Shown: one piece after another, positions 7,315 to 17,541 of the stretch | How the letters are laid out: every line of letters starts with the position of its first letter | Position numbering within the stretch: the first letter of the stretch is position 1 | The notes under the pieces: model-generated | Told to the model about the DNA's origin: nothing | Database searches by the model: none | Seen by the model: the letters and a program-made list of their open reading frames with translations, nothing else | Position numbers and translations under genes: made by a program | Source of the DNA: Chloroflexota bacterium | GTDB taxonomy: Bacteria > Chloroflexota > Anaerolineae > CG2-30-64-16 | Length of the DNA: 51,179 nucleotides | Assembly (NCBI GenBank): GCA_026389845.1 | Contig: JAPLHB010000208.1 | Span: 1 to 51,179, forward strand | Reading direction: 5' to 3'

Positions 7315-10300
7315 CAACCCTCCTTCTGAACGCGTAGCCCCAGAATTCGATCCAAGGCCAGAACATACGAAGTACCAGGAAGCTGATACTTGCCTTGTTC
7401 GAATATCACTGCTCGACAGAAGCGGAGCGCAGAGACACGCTTCCATCGCTTGAGTAACGCACCGATGACCGGTTCGGCATCCAGATTCAACAGCGCCAGC
7501 CCCACAGTCGGATCTGGATGCCTCACTGGAACACTGTGCCTGGCTAACTGTAGAATCGTGTGTTTGTCCATCTGACCGTTCGGGGCAATCGCGGCATCAC
7601 TTCCATCAGCATTCAAGTGCAATCCGCCATCCACGCGATGCAGACAGACTACCTGAACACCAGGGTCGCCAAGTCGTGTAAGCGCACGAAAGGCAGGACT
7701 TAGCTCAGGGTCGTCTTCTTCGCCTAAGCCCATGTTCGGCTGTCTCAGCAGATTTTTGAAGCTGGGTTCGCGGACGAGCCTCTCCTCGGCGACGTCTTCG
7801 GCATGGATCTTGTTCTTGACCATTTCAACCCTGGCGTTCTCAAGCGCCCTCTTCAAGCGTACATCAATGTCGCGGTCCTCTTGCTCGCTGTACACCTCCT
7901 CGATCAAGTTGGATACCTCTCCTGGAATTGCGATTTCACTTCGCTCTCGTCCCTTCAGCGCTGACCAGGAGCGCAGCAACACATACTTCTCGTACACGTA
8001 GGTGTCGCTACGATCGAATTGCGGCAGGCCGTCCACCACCGGCGGCTCGGTAATCCAAAGACAATTGCTGTGACTGCGTGGATCGTTCACCTTGTGGCGG
8101 TGTAACCGGCCTGAGCGTTGGAGCAACAGGTCAATCGGCGCGAGGTCGCTGATCATCACGTCGAAATCCAGGTCGAGGCTTTGTTCGATGACCTGTGTGG
8201 CAACCACGATAGCCCGCTGCCGCGGCCGGTCAGGGTTCGGCTTGCCCTTCTCCAGACCAGGGCCGAACTTGCACAGCACCTCCTGTTCGATCTCCTCGCG
8301 CCACGCCATCGGGAATCGCGCGTGGAACAAGATAAGATTGTCGTCATCGCACAGCTTCTCCTGTTCTGGGAGATCGCGGATCGCCTGAAAGACCTTCTGG
8401 GCGCGTGTCACCGTGTTGCAGATCACCGCGGCACAGCCGCCGTTGCTCAATTCGCTGCGCAGCTTTTTGATGATGGAGTCCACATCGCGCGGCAGCCAGT
8501 CGTAGTGCAGTGTCTTGGCGGGCGGCAGTGTCAAAGGGATGGCATCCACCTGACCATCGGCGCCGGCGAATGTCAGTCGCGGATAGCGACAGGCGAGAGC
8601 CGTTTTGCTACCACCCGTATACGCGGCCACGAGCTTCCGTCGCGTCTTCTCCGGCAGGGTGGCTGAGAGAACAATCACCGAGGCATCCACCGCGCGCAGC
8701 CATGTCAGCAGCCGTTCGAATAGCTCCGACATGTAGGCGTCGTAAGCATGCACCTCGTCGAAGATAACCACGCGGCAAAAACCACGCCTGGGCAGCGGCC
8801 CCATCCCCATCATTCTCTTCCACAGGGTCGTCTTGCTCCGGCAAGTCGCGCAGTAATGCCTGGCTGTGTACCAGCAAAGGCGTGACCGCCTCGCCCATCT
8901 GCTTGCTCAGAAACTCCTCAGTGCGACCGTGCATCTGGTTGCTGGTGGCCGTCGTGGGCATCGCCACGTACAAACCAGCGGCCTGGCGCTGCTTCGCCCA
9001 ATCGGCATAGGCCGCGAATGCCGCCTCGGTCTTGCCCAGGCCCATCGGAGCTTCGATGATCGCCAGCGCGGGCAACGGCACCTGCTTCAACGCTTTGGCG
9101 ATTTCTTTCTGGGTATCGTTCGGCGGAAACGGGAAAACGGACTCGAAGGTGAACTCTGGCATGTCCGCGGGCGGCTCCCATCCGATGCTCTTCACTGCAC
9201 ATTCGGCGTGGAGCCGCGCGTGTCGCACATACGACCGCAACGGCAATGGCTGATCCTCGAAGGGGAAACGCGTCTCGTCGGAACCGATCCAGTCGGCGGC
9301 TGCGAAGATGGCAGAGAGCAGTGTCAGCATGACGTTGTCGCGCGTCGTGTCGGGCTGAAACGCAGCCACAACCGGCGGCTGGAAGACCTGCTTCATTTCC
9401 TTGACCAGCTCTGCGCGGGCCTCTAACCATTCGTTGCCCCCTTTGTCGGAATGCGTCAGGTTGGCGGGGCCAAACCGATCTGAGCGCGGCCATGCGCCGT
9501 GATGTCCGCCAAGCGCCTGTGCGATCAGACCCGCGAGGCCGGCAGGGAGCTCACCAATGGCGCACAGCAGTCGCTCGCCTTCCACGGCCCGCAGCGACCA
9601 GGTCGAGAGCACTTCGTGACGAGTGTGCTTCTCACCTGATGGGCGATCCTCTTTGAAGGCAAATCCCGCGGAACGCAGGTCAGCCATGATGCAGCTTTTC
9701 AACGCCGCGGGCATCCGTGGGTGATCCTGGAATGCCGGGCTGGCCTTGCCCAAATCGTGCAGGCTGGCGAGAAAAGCGATCAAACGGCCTGCTTCCTCAA
9801 GCGTCAGGCCGAGCCAGCCGGCCAATTGCTGTTTGAGGCGCGGGTGCAGGGCATGTTCCCATACCACCTGCGCGGCCAGACCCACGTCAACCATGTGAAA
9901 GGTCAACCGATGAACCATGTTCGTCTTGCGATCCGCTTTCGCCCAGAGCAGGCGATACGGAGGCGCGGCAGACGTATCTGGCAATGACACCAGGTAGCGC
10001 TTGGACATGCGAGTCACTTCGTTGGCGAGCAGATCACGCAGTTCGGTTGGCTCCAGAACTTCTACCTCGGAGCCCCATCCTCTCACCCACGGCACCATCT
10101 CCCGCCACTCGGCGACTTCGGCCGTCCAGATGCAACCATCACTGGTATCCTCGATCGGCTTCTGGCTGGGATGCCAGATCGTCTCCTTGACTCGCCGCGT
10201 GACCTGCTCGCCGAAAAAGCGGAGCTTCACCGTTTGCGGTTCGCCTTCGCCATACCAGATACCCCAGGCGTGTTGGAGCAGCTTCTGTTCATCGAACGCT

Positions 10301-10947
10301 TCCGGCAGCGTGAACGGCTCACCGGTGACGATGGCCCGCTCGATCCGCTCCACCTTGAAAGTCGCCACGTCATTGAAGACGTCGCTATATCCGATCAGGT
10401 AGGCGCCGTCCCCCAACAACGATGGCTCGATCAGATAGGGGCTGACCAAGTGAGTCTGCGCCTGGCGGGCGCGTAGCCCCTGGTGCGTGATCCGCACCTT
10501 TTGCTGGTTCACCCACCCTTCGGCGATCGCTTCCAGGACCTTTACCCGCTCAGGCTGGACCGATTGCGCCAGGAGCGACTCCCCAGCTTGAACCAACCGC
10601 TCGGTCATCGGCTGGCGCAGCGCCGCAGCGAGCTTCTGGATGGCGTTGGCAACGTGCGGCTGCGAGATGCGCGTCTGCCGGGACGCACGGCGCGCCGCCA
10701 GGTAGACGGCCAGGGCTTCATGCAGGTTGAACTTGATCGCCGAGACGTACTGCGTGCGGTCAATCTTGTAGCGGCCTTCATCATCCTGCACGAAAGGATA
10801 TTCTGGTTCCAGGGCGGAGCGGTCTTTCCAGATTGTGGTGCGATCTACACCGAGACGCTCGGCCAACTCTTTGTCGCTGAAGGCCCGTTGGATATACAGG
10901 CGCTTCATCTCATCGAGTCGTTCTGAACGCGTCAATCCGCGGCTCAT
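7314..10947 (-). pseudogene. cas3: HTH-WYL regulator fused to Cas3 nuclease-helicase, frameshifted by an internal deletion
   Basis: From the N-terminus there is an HTH (ELAERLGVDRTTIW), a WYL-type sensor domain (YLIGYSDVFNDVATFKVERI) and a WCX-like C-terminal part ending near VEVLEPTELRDLLANEVTRM. With no stop between, Cas3 follows: LLWAKADRKTNMVHRL, the HD motif SLHDLGK (about 9744-9765), GGHHG, and Walker A EAPMGLGKTEAA (about 9025-9060). After HSQALL and AWFLPR the frame changes near 8785-8813. The other frame resumes with CRVVIFDEVHAYD, then VLSATLPEK, ATQVIEQSLDLDFD and QRSGRLHRH, to the stop at 7316-7314. The segment normally between these blocks (about 35 residues, including the VGTxDQ-like block) is absent. 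Start 10947 is chosen for its AAAGGA; 10956 is the alternative. An internal Met at 10008 could start Cas3 alone but lacks a good SD. Confidence 0.88.
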
Positions 10948-10996
10948 GGTCGCCATCCTTTGGGTTTCTGATCATCCGAGTGTCGAATCTGGCTAC

Positions 10997-11027
10997 ATTC
11001 TATCAGAACGCGGGCGAAATTCCGCAA
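10997..11027 (-). promoter_or_regulatory. Possible promoter for the cas3-cas operon
   Basis: On the minus strand a -10-like TAGAAT (11002-10997) is preceded by TTGCGG (11027-11022) with 19-bp spacing, about 50 bp upstream of the WYL-cas3 start. The -35 match and spacing are weak. This would suit a promoter controlled by an activator or repressor such as the WYL or winged-helix protein. Sequence match only. Confidence 0.3.
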
Positions 11028-11050
11028 CAAATCGCAAACTCGTCCCAAAT

Positions 11051-11251
11051 TCACTTCCGAAACGGCCATAGCCCGCCGCGGCGGTCTTCGTAAAGCAGGT
11101 GGCCCTCGTCATTCAGCGCGGGCAACGCCCGTGTGACGCTCGAACGGGGCAGGTCGAGTTGTTGCGCGATCTCCGCCGGTCTGACGCCGGGGTGTCGCTC
11201 GACGTAGTCGTTGATCTGCTGCAGTCGTTCACGTTCCGTTTGTCTTCCCAT
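11051..11251 (-). CDS. Small winged-helix DNA-binding protein
   Basis: A 66-aa protein made almost entirely of a winged-helix domain: a helix ERERLQQINDYVERH, then PAEIAQQLDLPRSSVTRALPAL as helix-turn-helix, then wing residues LLYEDRRGGLWPF. The ATG at 11251 has AGGAGG upstream, so it is preferred over the longer frame. It lies about 100 bp upstream of the WYL-cas3 gene in the same direction and could regulate the CRISPR operon or itself. A 6-bp dyad lies about 50 bp upstream of it. The MarR/IclR-like fold is inferred from the helix pattern. The specific family is not recognised. Confidence 0.72.
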   Translation of the reverse strand: MGRQTERERLQQINDYVERHPGVRPAEIAQQLDLPRSSVTRALPALNDEGHLLYEDRRGGLWPFRK

Positions 11252-11302
11252 GGTGTCCTCCTGTAGGGCGAAGTCCGATCTTGACTTCATCCTACGGGAG
11301 GC

Positions 11303-11323
11303 GTGTTGCCAGTATGACAACAC
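11303..11323. promoter_or_regulatory. Dyad symmetry upstream of the winged-helix gene
   Basis: GTGTTG and CAACAC are perfect inverted arms around a 9-nt spacer. The right arm overlaps TTGTCA on the minus strand, which resembles a -35 box. This is a candidate operator for autoregulation by the small HTH protein. No second copy was found in front of cas3. Confidence 0.4.
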
Positions 11324-11599
11324 CATGCGCTGAAATTACCCGGAAAAACAAACTGCCGCCCCAACGCGCGAACGCGATGAAGGCGGCTGTGAGAAGTGTT
11401 TCATTTCAACCGGCAGCCTCGACGATGCCATAAACGTCCTGCCTTTTGCTTGGGGAGCCGGCAAGCCGGCGCTTCGATATCACATCCGCCCGCCGGGGGG
11501 AGTCGGGCATCACAACTAAGAAAAGATTGTACACACGAATGACGCTTTGGTCAAATGTCATTGCCGCACCTCCCCTTCCCCCAGTTCCTTCAATTCCCA

Positions 11600-11657
11600 T
11601 GAGTTCCCTCAGTTCCCTCAGTTCCCCTGAGTTCCCTCAGTTCCCTCAGTTCCCCCC
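11600..11657. repeat. Tandem AGTTCCCTC microrepeat in a gene-free stretch
   Basis: Near-perfect 9-nt units based on AGTTCCCTC repeat about six times in the roughly 400-bp gene-free stretch 11,327-11,725. The rest of that stretch shows no convincing gene. Similar words (GGGAACTCAGGGGAACTC) recur in inverted form inside the E2 acyltransferase linker near 31,331-31,362. Confidence 0.75.
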
Positions 11658-11725
11658 CGTTTGCATCCCTCCCCTTCCTATGCTATCATCCCTTCGCAAG
11701 ATACCCAACCGAAAAGAGTCCGATT

Positions 11726-12604
11726 GTGACCAACACTGCCACCAAGCTGATTCCGCTGGACAACCATCCCCTGGCTCGCGAGCTGCAGTTCGCGATCCGG
11801 ATCGCGCGCGAGGCCGGGCAGATCGTCAAAACCTTCTACCAGGTGCCGCCGACCGTGCGCTGGAAGGACCCCACCGAGCCGGTCACAGAGGCCGATCGGG
11901 CGGTCAACGCCTACCTGGTGAAGCAGATCGGGCAGACCTTCCCCGGCGACGGCATCCTGGCCGAAGAGTCGAAGGATGAACCGGCCCGGCTGACGAAGCG
12001 CCGCGTTTGGATCATAGATCCGCTGGACGGCACGATGGAGTTCATCGCACACAACGGCGAGTTCTGCATCATGATCGGGCTGGCCGTGGAGGGGGAGGCT
12101 GTGGTGGGGGTCGTCCACCAGCCGATAGAAGATAAATTGTATGCCGCTGCGAAGGGCGCGGGGGCGTTCGTCGAGGAATTCGGAGAACGCACCCCATTGC
12201 GCGTCTCGCGTGCGGTGGACATCAAGCGGTACCGCCTGGTGGTCAGCCGCTCGCACCGGCCCGCGATCCTGAACAGCGTCATCGCGCGGCTGGGCGTCCA
12301 GCGGGAGCGTTCCATCGGCAGCGTGGGCCTCAAGATCGGGCTGATCGCCCGCGGCCAGGCCGATTTCTACGTCCATCCCAACCCCGGCACACGGGAGTGG
12401 GACACCTGCGCGCCCGAAATCATCGTCCGCGAGGCCGGCGGGATGATGACAGACTGCTGGAATCGGCCCCTGCGCTACAACCAGCCGGACGTCTACCGCC
12501 GTTTCGGCCTGCTCGCCAGCAACGGCGTCCGTCACGCCCAGCTCTCGGCCCTGGTGTCCGAGGCGCTGGATGAGGCGGGGGTCGAGCCGGAGTTCGGATT
12601 TTAG
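11726..12604 (+). CDS. Inositol-monophosphatase-family phosphatase (CysQ/IMPase-like)
   Basis: A 292-aa Mg-dependent sugar/nucleotide phosphatase. The metal-binding blocks are in order: DPTEPVTEADRAV, then EES, then WIIDPLDGTMEFI, and the C-terminal signature EWDTCAPEIIVREAGG. The family includes inositol monophosphatase, histidinol phosphatase and 3'(2'),5'-bisphosphate nucleotidase (CysQ). The motifs do not settle the substrate. The start is a GTG at 11726. The gene stands alone between repeat-filled gaps. Confidence 0.88.
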   Translation: MTNTATKLIPLDNHPLARELQFAIRIAREAGQIVKTFYQVPPTVRWKDPTEPVTEADRAVNAYLVKQIGQTFPGDGILAEESKDEPARLTKRRVWIIDPLDGTMEFIAHNGEFCIMIGLAVEGEAVVGVVHQPIEDKLYAAAKGAGAFVEEFGERTPLRVSRAVDIKRYRLVVSRSHRPAILNSVIARLGVQRERSIGSVGLKIGLIARGQADFYVHPNPGTREWDTCAPEIIVREAGGMMTDCWNRPLRYNQPDVYRRFGLLASNGVRHAQLSALVSEALDEAGVEPEFGF

Positions 12605-12613
12605 ACTACATCC

Positions 12614-12696
12614 GTCATTGCGAGCGGGGCTTGCCAAGCAATCTCAGGCCTGGTGCTGCGGATTGCTTCGTCGCCAAGACCGCTCCTCGCAATGAC
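12614..12696. repeat. REP-like inverted-repeat element
   Basis: An imperfect palindrome bounded by GTCATTGCGAG at the left and CTCGCAATGAC at the right. Internal arms are AAGCAATCTC and GATTGCTTCGTC. This resembles a dispersed REP/MITE-like repeat seen in many bacteria. It fills the gap between two plus-strand genes and could act as an mRNA-stabilising hairpin or a terminator. Confidence 0.7.
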
Positions 12697-12714
12697 CCTG
12701 CTCAATGAGGTTGT

Positions 12715-13596
12715 ATGTTCCTGACCACCCTTTCACCGCCCGTCAAACCTTCCGGCGGGCTGGCGGGACACGATCTGGTCGCCTCAGATGAAGGCTTCGA
12801 GGAGCGCGCCCGGCCTATTTCACTACACGAGGTCAGCGAGTGGGCCGAATCGTGGCAGCGAATGCTCTTCCGCGTCCTCCTGCCGATTCCGATTCTGGTG
12901 CAATTCGGCATCCATCCCATCAAGTTGACCGATCGCCAGGGCCGCCGCGTGGCGCATCTGATCGTCGGCAAGGAGGACAGCGGCATACGCGTCGAGGTTT
13001 ATCCGTCGGCAGAGGCCACTGATACCTTGATGGAGATCGAGCTGCGCGACACCCCCTTCAACCAGATCGAGGTCGTTTGGGTCGCGGTGCAGGACCCACG
13101 GTCGCCGCGCTTCGACATTGATGTGATGCCCGACGGCGACGTGACCCTGCGGGGCACGGCTCAACGCAACCTGGCAGCCGAGACCGCGGCCCTGGCGGCT
13201 GGCCTGGCGCCAGGGCAGATTCGCAAGGGGATCGGCCAGTTCGGCCATCTCATGGATCACCTGGAGACCTTCATGCTGGCACTGAACCGCTCGGAATACG
13301 TGGCGCAGCCGCTGTTCTACCATACTGCCATCTTGTTCGAGCGGGTCGGCTTCAGCTACATCCAGGGCCAGGCGCGCATGGAGCAGGTCGCAGCCGGCTT
13401 TGCCCCCGGCGGCGACCTGCGCGCCCGGCTCGATGGCTCCTCGCCCTTTCGCCGGCCTGAATTGGCGGATACTATCTCTGGCCGTGCCTGGGCCATTCAC
13501 GACGGCATTCTGGATGAAGGCTGGGATCGGGTGAAGATGGTCAAGCGTCTGGGGATGCACGTGGGGGTGGATACGTGCCCTGGCGTGCCCTGGTAA
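12715..13596 (+). CDS. Uncharacterised protein, 293 aa
   Basis: I do not recognise the family. The reading frame is well supported: GAGG lies 4 nt before the ATG, codon use matches the neighbours, and the sequence looks soluble and globular. The first half has alternating hydrophobic strands (VQFGIHPIKLTDRQGRRVAHLIV). The middle has RFDIDVMPDGDVTLRG. The second half is helical, with AALAAGLAPGQIRKGIGQFGHLMDHLETFM. No signal peptide, membrane helix or cofactor motif was seen. A Cys close to the C-terminus (DTCPGVPW) may be notable. It lies between a phosphatase and MTA phosphorylase, with repeats on both sides, so operon context gives no clue. Confidence 0.75.
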   Translation: MFLTTLSPPVKPSGGLAGHDLVASDEGFEERARPISLHEVSEWAESWQRMLFRVLLPIPILVQFGIHPIKLTDRQGRRVAHLIVGKEDSGIRVEVYPSAEATDTLMEIELRDTPFNQIEVVWVAVQDPRSPRFDIDVMPDGDVTLRGTAQRNLAAETAALAAGLAPGQIRKGIGQFGHLMDHLETFMLALNRSEYVAQPLFYHTAILFERVGFSYIQGQARMEQVAAGFAPGGDLRARLDGSSPFRRPELADTISGRAWAIHDGILDEGWDRVKMVKRLGMHVGVDTCPGVPW

Positions 13597-13606
13597 ATCG
13601 GTCGCT

Positions 13607-13765
13607 GTCACCCCTTCGTTACACTCAGGGCAAGCTCTGAGCGGGTCTACGGCAAGAGGTTCACGATGGCGTGACACCAGCGAAGGGTCTCGTTCCGATA
13701 GAGCGGGATTCTTCGCTATCTCACGCCGCCGCGAAAGACTCGGGATAGAGCCGCTCAGAATGACA
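13607..13765. repeat. TIR element, copy A
   Basis: Left part contains CACTCAGGGCAAGCTCTGAG and CGGGT; right end is CCGCTCAGAATGACAG. The internal segment has GTGACACCAGCGAAGGGTCTC and an inverted TTCTTCGCT. Same family as 15719-15824, 17361-17495, 34563-34723, 37246-37309 and 46032-46112. The left arm is the reverse complement of the right arm of the 34.6-kb copy. It occupies the whole gap before mtnP. Confidence 0.8.
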
Positions 13766-13788
13766 GACAAATGGAAAGGACAAAACAC

Positions 13789-14667
<879 letters not shown>

Positions 14668-14804
14668 GTTGCGCACGCAGATTCTTCGAGGAGAGGATGC
14701 GGTTCGGCGCGTTTCGCATAGTCTCTTTGTTCGTTTGTGAAACGGGGAAAGGTTTGATTTGGGTTGTAATGTTTTGACTACACGAAATACATCAGGCGCG
14801 AAAT

Positions 14805-14835
14805 GGGCGCACCTCAAACCCCCAGAGATGCGCCC
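14805..14835. terminator. Bidirectional hairpin between convergent mtnP and the DsbA-like gene
   Basis: GGGCGCA pairs with TGCGCCC, and the stem can extend through CTC/GAG past one mismatch. It sits in the gap between two converging genes. No long U-tract is present, so termination strength is uncertain. Confidence 0.55.
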
Positions 14836-14848
14836 ACGGTGAAGCACC

Positions 14849-15562
14849 CTACGAACCGGTCGCTAACGCCGCCTCGATCTTTGCCTTGAACTCCGCATAC
14901 GCCGCGGCCCCTTCGATCTTCTGGCCGTTGATGAAGAACGTCGGCGTGGCCTGGACCCCCTGCCCTTTCCCGTCCGACGCATCGCGATAGACCTTATCGA
15001 GGTGCTGATCGCTGTCCACGCAGCGGTTGAACTGGTCTGTCGCAAGCCCGAGTTGGCCGCCGTACTGCTTCAGGCTGGCCTTGCTAAAGACAGACGCCAC
15101 CGCGCCCACGCCCTGCTGGTTGAACAACAGATCGTGATAATCCCAGAAGCGCCCCTGGTCTGCCGCGCACTCGGCAGCGTTCGCAGCGCCGGCCGTGATA
15201 GGTCCTTCGACGATGAGGCTCTTGAACTCAAAACGCACCCGGCCGCCTGCCTCGTAGTCAGCGCGTAGCTGCTTTCCCTGGTTCAGTGCAAACTGCCGGC
15301 AGTAGGTACAGCCGAAATCGGAATACTCGATAATCTTCACTTTTGCGCCGGCCGGCCCCCAGGACGTGCCTTCGCCAGTCCGATTCGTCGTTTCAACCGG
15401 CTTGCGCAGGGTCTGCGACTGCAGGAGGATCACGCCAACCATCACCAGCACCACCGCGCCGATGACCGCCCACAGCACCCATCGTGTGTCGCTCGCCCGT
15501 TTGGCTGCCGGTTGGACCTTGCGCCGCACGCCACCCTTCGGCATTTGAGCCTTTTTCGCCAT
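14849..15562 (-). CDS. Membrane-anchored DsbA-family thiol-disulfide oxidoreductase
   Basis: A 237-aa protein. A basic N-terminus (MAKKAQMPKGGVRRKVQPAA) leads to one hydrophobic anchor, VLWAVIGAVVLVMVGVILL. An extracytoplasmic thioredoxin-fold domain of the Thioredoxin_4/DsbA type follows: KIIEYSDFGCTYCRQFAL with the redox CTYC pair, an inserted helical domain, and the cis-Pro loop GVQATPTFFINGQ. The start at 15562 has GAGGAG upstream and avoids a 37-residue non-conserved extension. It probably folds or repairs disulfides in exported proteins. No DsbB or VKOR partner is nearby. Confidence 0.88.
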   Translation of the reverse strand: MAKKAQMPKGGVRRKVQPAAKRASDTRWVLWAVIGAVVLVMVGVILLQSQTLRKPVETTNRTGEGTSWGPAGAKVKIIEYSDFGCTYCRQFALNQGKQLRADYEAGGRVRFEFKSLIVEGPITAGAANAAECAADQGRFWDYHDLLFNQQGVGAVASVFSKASLKQYGGQLGLATDQFNRCVDSDQHLDKVYRDASDGKGQGVQATPTFFINGQKIEGAAAYAEFKAKIEAALATGS

Positions 15563-15718
15563 GTAGTAAACTCCTCGAAAGAAATCAAATTGTCGGGCTA
15601 GTATACCACAAGCTACACTGGCGTCAATTGACAAACCGATGTCTTTACCGTATGATGCCCGGACGGATGGCAAATTGCAGATTGCAGATTGCGGAATGAC
15701 GCACCCAGCATTCGCTTT

Positions 15719-15824
15719 GTCACCCTGAGCGGGCCGATCCGTGAGGTTCGTCGCGGAACGAGTCTAGTGAAGGGTCTTGTTGCAGGAGACGACGGGTTAA
15801 GGGCAAACCCGCTCAAAATGACAG
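15719..15824. repeat. TIR element, copy B, with adjacent GATTGCAG words
   Basis: Begins TGTCACCCTGAGCGGGCC and ends AACCCGCTCAAAATGACAG, giving inverted termini. The core has GAACGAGTCTAGTGAAGG. It ends 19 bp before the O-antigen ligase start. A run of ATTGCAG words precedes it at about 15,670-15,696. Confidence 0.75.
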
Positions 15825-15842
15825 CCCTGCTAAGCACACTTT

Positions 15843-17411
15843 GTGACCATGCCGAGTATCGCCAGAGTCTTCGGACGAACGAGCAGCTTGCCCCACAGGC
15901 CAGATCGGGCCGCGGCCGCCAGGCTGGCTGGAAGTTGCGTGCTGGTCGGGCTGGCCTTGTTCCTGGCCGGCGCCCCCCTGCTGTGGGCGGCGGCCGCCGT
16001 GATCGGCGCGGCTTTGTTGGTTACGCTGTGCATCGAGCCGGCCAGCGGGCTGATCGCGCTGGCCGGCCTCATTCCCTTCGGACGGCTGGCCGCGATGCCG
16101 CTGCGTGGGGTGGACGCGGTTGATCTCTTGGTCGCGCTGACCGTGGCCGCCTGGCTGGCGCAAGGCGTAGCCCGGCGGAGGATCACCTTCCGCCCCCCGC
16201 CGCTGATCTGGCCCCTCCTGGCCTTTGTCTGGATCGCCGGACTGAGCCTGACGCAGGCCGGCTCCTGGAGCGAGGGACTGCCGGAGTGGCTCAAGTGGGT
16301 TGAGTTCGCCGCGCTCTACCTGGCAGCCGCCCAGATCCTCGATCGCAAACGGCTGGCCTGGATGTTGGGTGGGCTGTTCCTGGCCGGGCTGGCAGAGACG
16401 GCATTGGGAGCCTACCAGTTTCTCCGTCAGGCCGGGCCGGAGGCGTTCGTGCTCATGGGCCGCTTCATGCGCGCCTATGGCACCCTCCAACAGCCCAACC
16501 CCTACGCCGGGTATCTGGGCTACCTGGCGCCGGTGGCCGCCAGCCTGGCACTCGGCGGGCTGGGGCAGTGGCGGCAGCAACGACGCCGCGCCGACCTCTG
16601 GATCGGGCTGGCCTGTGGCGGAGTGGCCGTCCTGCTGGCCGCCGGCATCGGGTTGAGCTGGTCGCGCGGAGGCTGGCTGGGGTTGGCGGCCGCGCTCATC
16701 GCGGTGGCCGCGTTGCGCAACCGGCGCACGGCCATCCTGACGGTCACGGCGCTGGCGCTGATCGCGCTCGTCATCGCCCTGTTTGGGACCGGCTGGCTGC
16801 CGGGCACGGTCGCCGCCCGGATGGCCGACCTGGGCAACTATCTCGTCGGTCCCGACCCCGCGCAGATGGCATCCCCCGTTGTTGGGGGGACGGAGATCAC
16901 CGACGCGAATTTCGCGGTGCTGGAGCGGCTGGCGCACTGGGAAGCCGGCCTGCGCATGTTCGCCGACCGGCCGTGGCTCGGCGTAGGGATCGGCAACTAC
17001 GGCGTGGCTTACGCGCGCTATGCGCTCCCGCACTGGTACGATGCGCTGGGCCACGCACACAACGTTTACATCAACTTCCTGGCCGAGACGGGCATCCTGG
17101 GTGCGGTCGCATTTGCGGTCTTCTGGCTGGGGCTGGCCTGGCACGCGCTGCGGGCCGGGTGGCAACCCCTGCTCGCGCCGGTCTCCGACCGAGCGCCCCG
17201 GGCATCGCACACAAGCCCGCTCGCGCTGGATCTCCGAACGTCGCTGGCAATCGGCATCCTGGGCACACTGGTCTACTTGAGCGTACACAACATCTTCGAC
17301 AACCTGTTCGTGCAGCACTTACAGCTCCAACTCGCGCTCTTGATGGGTGGGCTGGCAGGATGTCACCCTGAGCGGGTTGACCCCGTGAGATGCGCTGCGG
17401 CGAGAATCTAG
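15843..17411 (+). CDS. O-antigen ligase / polymerase-like membrane protein
   Basis: A 522-aa protein with about 10-12 hydrophobic helices and a large extracytoplasmic loop. The Wzy/WaaL-type signature is in the second half: MFADRPWLGVGIGNYGVAYARYA followed by GHAHNVYINFLAETGILG. Such proteins polymerise or ligate lipid-linked oligosaccharides. It is followed by gtrA and a GT4 glycosyltransferase, which supports a surface-glycan role. The start is GTG at 15843 or ATG at 15849. The last 15 or so residues (CHPERVDPVRCAAARI) are encoded by a dispersed repeat, so the original C-terminus was probably replaced. Confidence 0.85.
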   Translation: MTMPSIARVFGRTSSLPHRPDRAAAARLAGSCVLVGLALFLAGAPLLWAAAAVIGAALLVTLCIEPASGLIALAGLIPFGRLAAMPLRGVDAVDLLVALTVAAWLAQGVARRRITFRPPPLIWPLLAFVWIAGLSLTQAGSWSEGLPEWLKWVEFAALYLAAAQILDRKRLAWMLGGLFLAGLAETALGAYQFLRQAGPEAFVLMGRFMRAYGTLQQPNPYAGYLGYLAPVAASLALGGLGQWRQQRRRADLWIGLACGGVAVLLAAGIGLSWSRGGWLGLAAALIAVAALRNRRTAILTVTALALIALVIALFGTGWLPGTVAARMADLGNYLVGPDPAQMASPVVGGTEITDANFAVLERLAHWEAGLRMFADRPWLGVGIGNYGVAYARYALPHWYDALGHAHNVYINFLAETGILGAVAFAVFWLGLAWHALRAGWQPLLAPVSDRAPRASHTSPLALDLRTSLAIGILGTLVYLSVHNIFDNLFVQHLQLQLALLMGGLAGCHPERVDPVRCAAARI

Positions 17412-17495
17412 CGCAGGGTCTGCGATGGTAAAGGATTCTTCGCTGGTGTCACGCCGTTACGAGAGTTTCGGGGAAAAACCCGCTCAGAATGACAG
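17361..17495. repeat. TIR element, copy C, providing the ligase stop codon
   Basis: Begins TGTCACCCTGAGCGGGTTGA and ends AACCCGCTCAGAATGACAG. Contains the shared internal block GATTCTTCGCTGGTGTCACG. The left 50 bp are read as the C-terminus of the ligase gene, including its TAG stop. Confidence 0.85.
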
Positions 17496-17541
17496 GCAAC
17501 CGGTAGCGAGTTTTGCGCTATTGCGATTTTTGTCTTGAGGT

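Noticed and set aside
10008..10008. Independent start codon for a separate Cas3 downstream of the WYL part
   Set aside because: The ATG has no good SD and no stop precedes it in the frame, so a fusion is the simpler reading; not excluded.
11406..11600. 64-codon minus-strand frame in the gap before the phosphatase
   Set aside because: No RBS, low-complexity start from the microrepeat, no recognisable fold.
15813..17318. Long open frame opposite the O-antigen ligase gene
   Set aside because: Antisense shadow in GC-rich DNA, rich in Arg/Gln/Pro; the plus-strand frame has membrane helices and a known signature.
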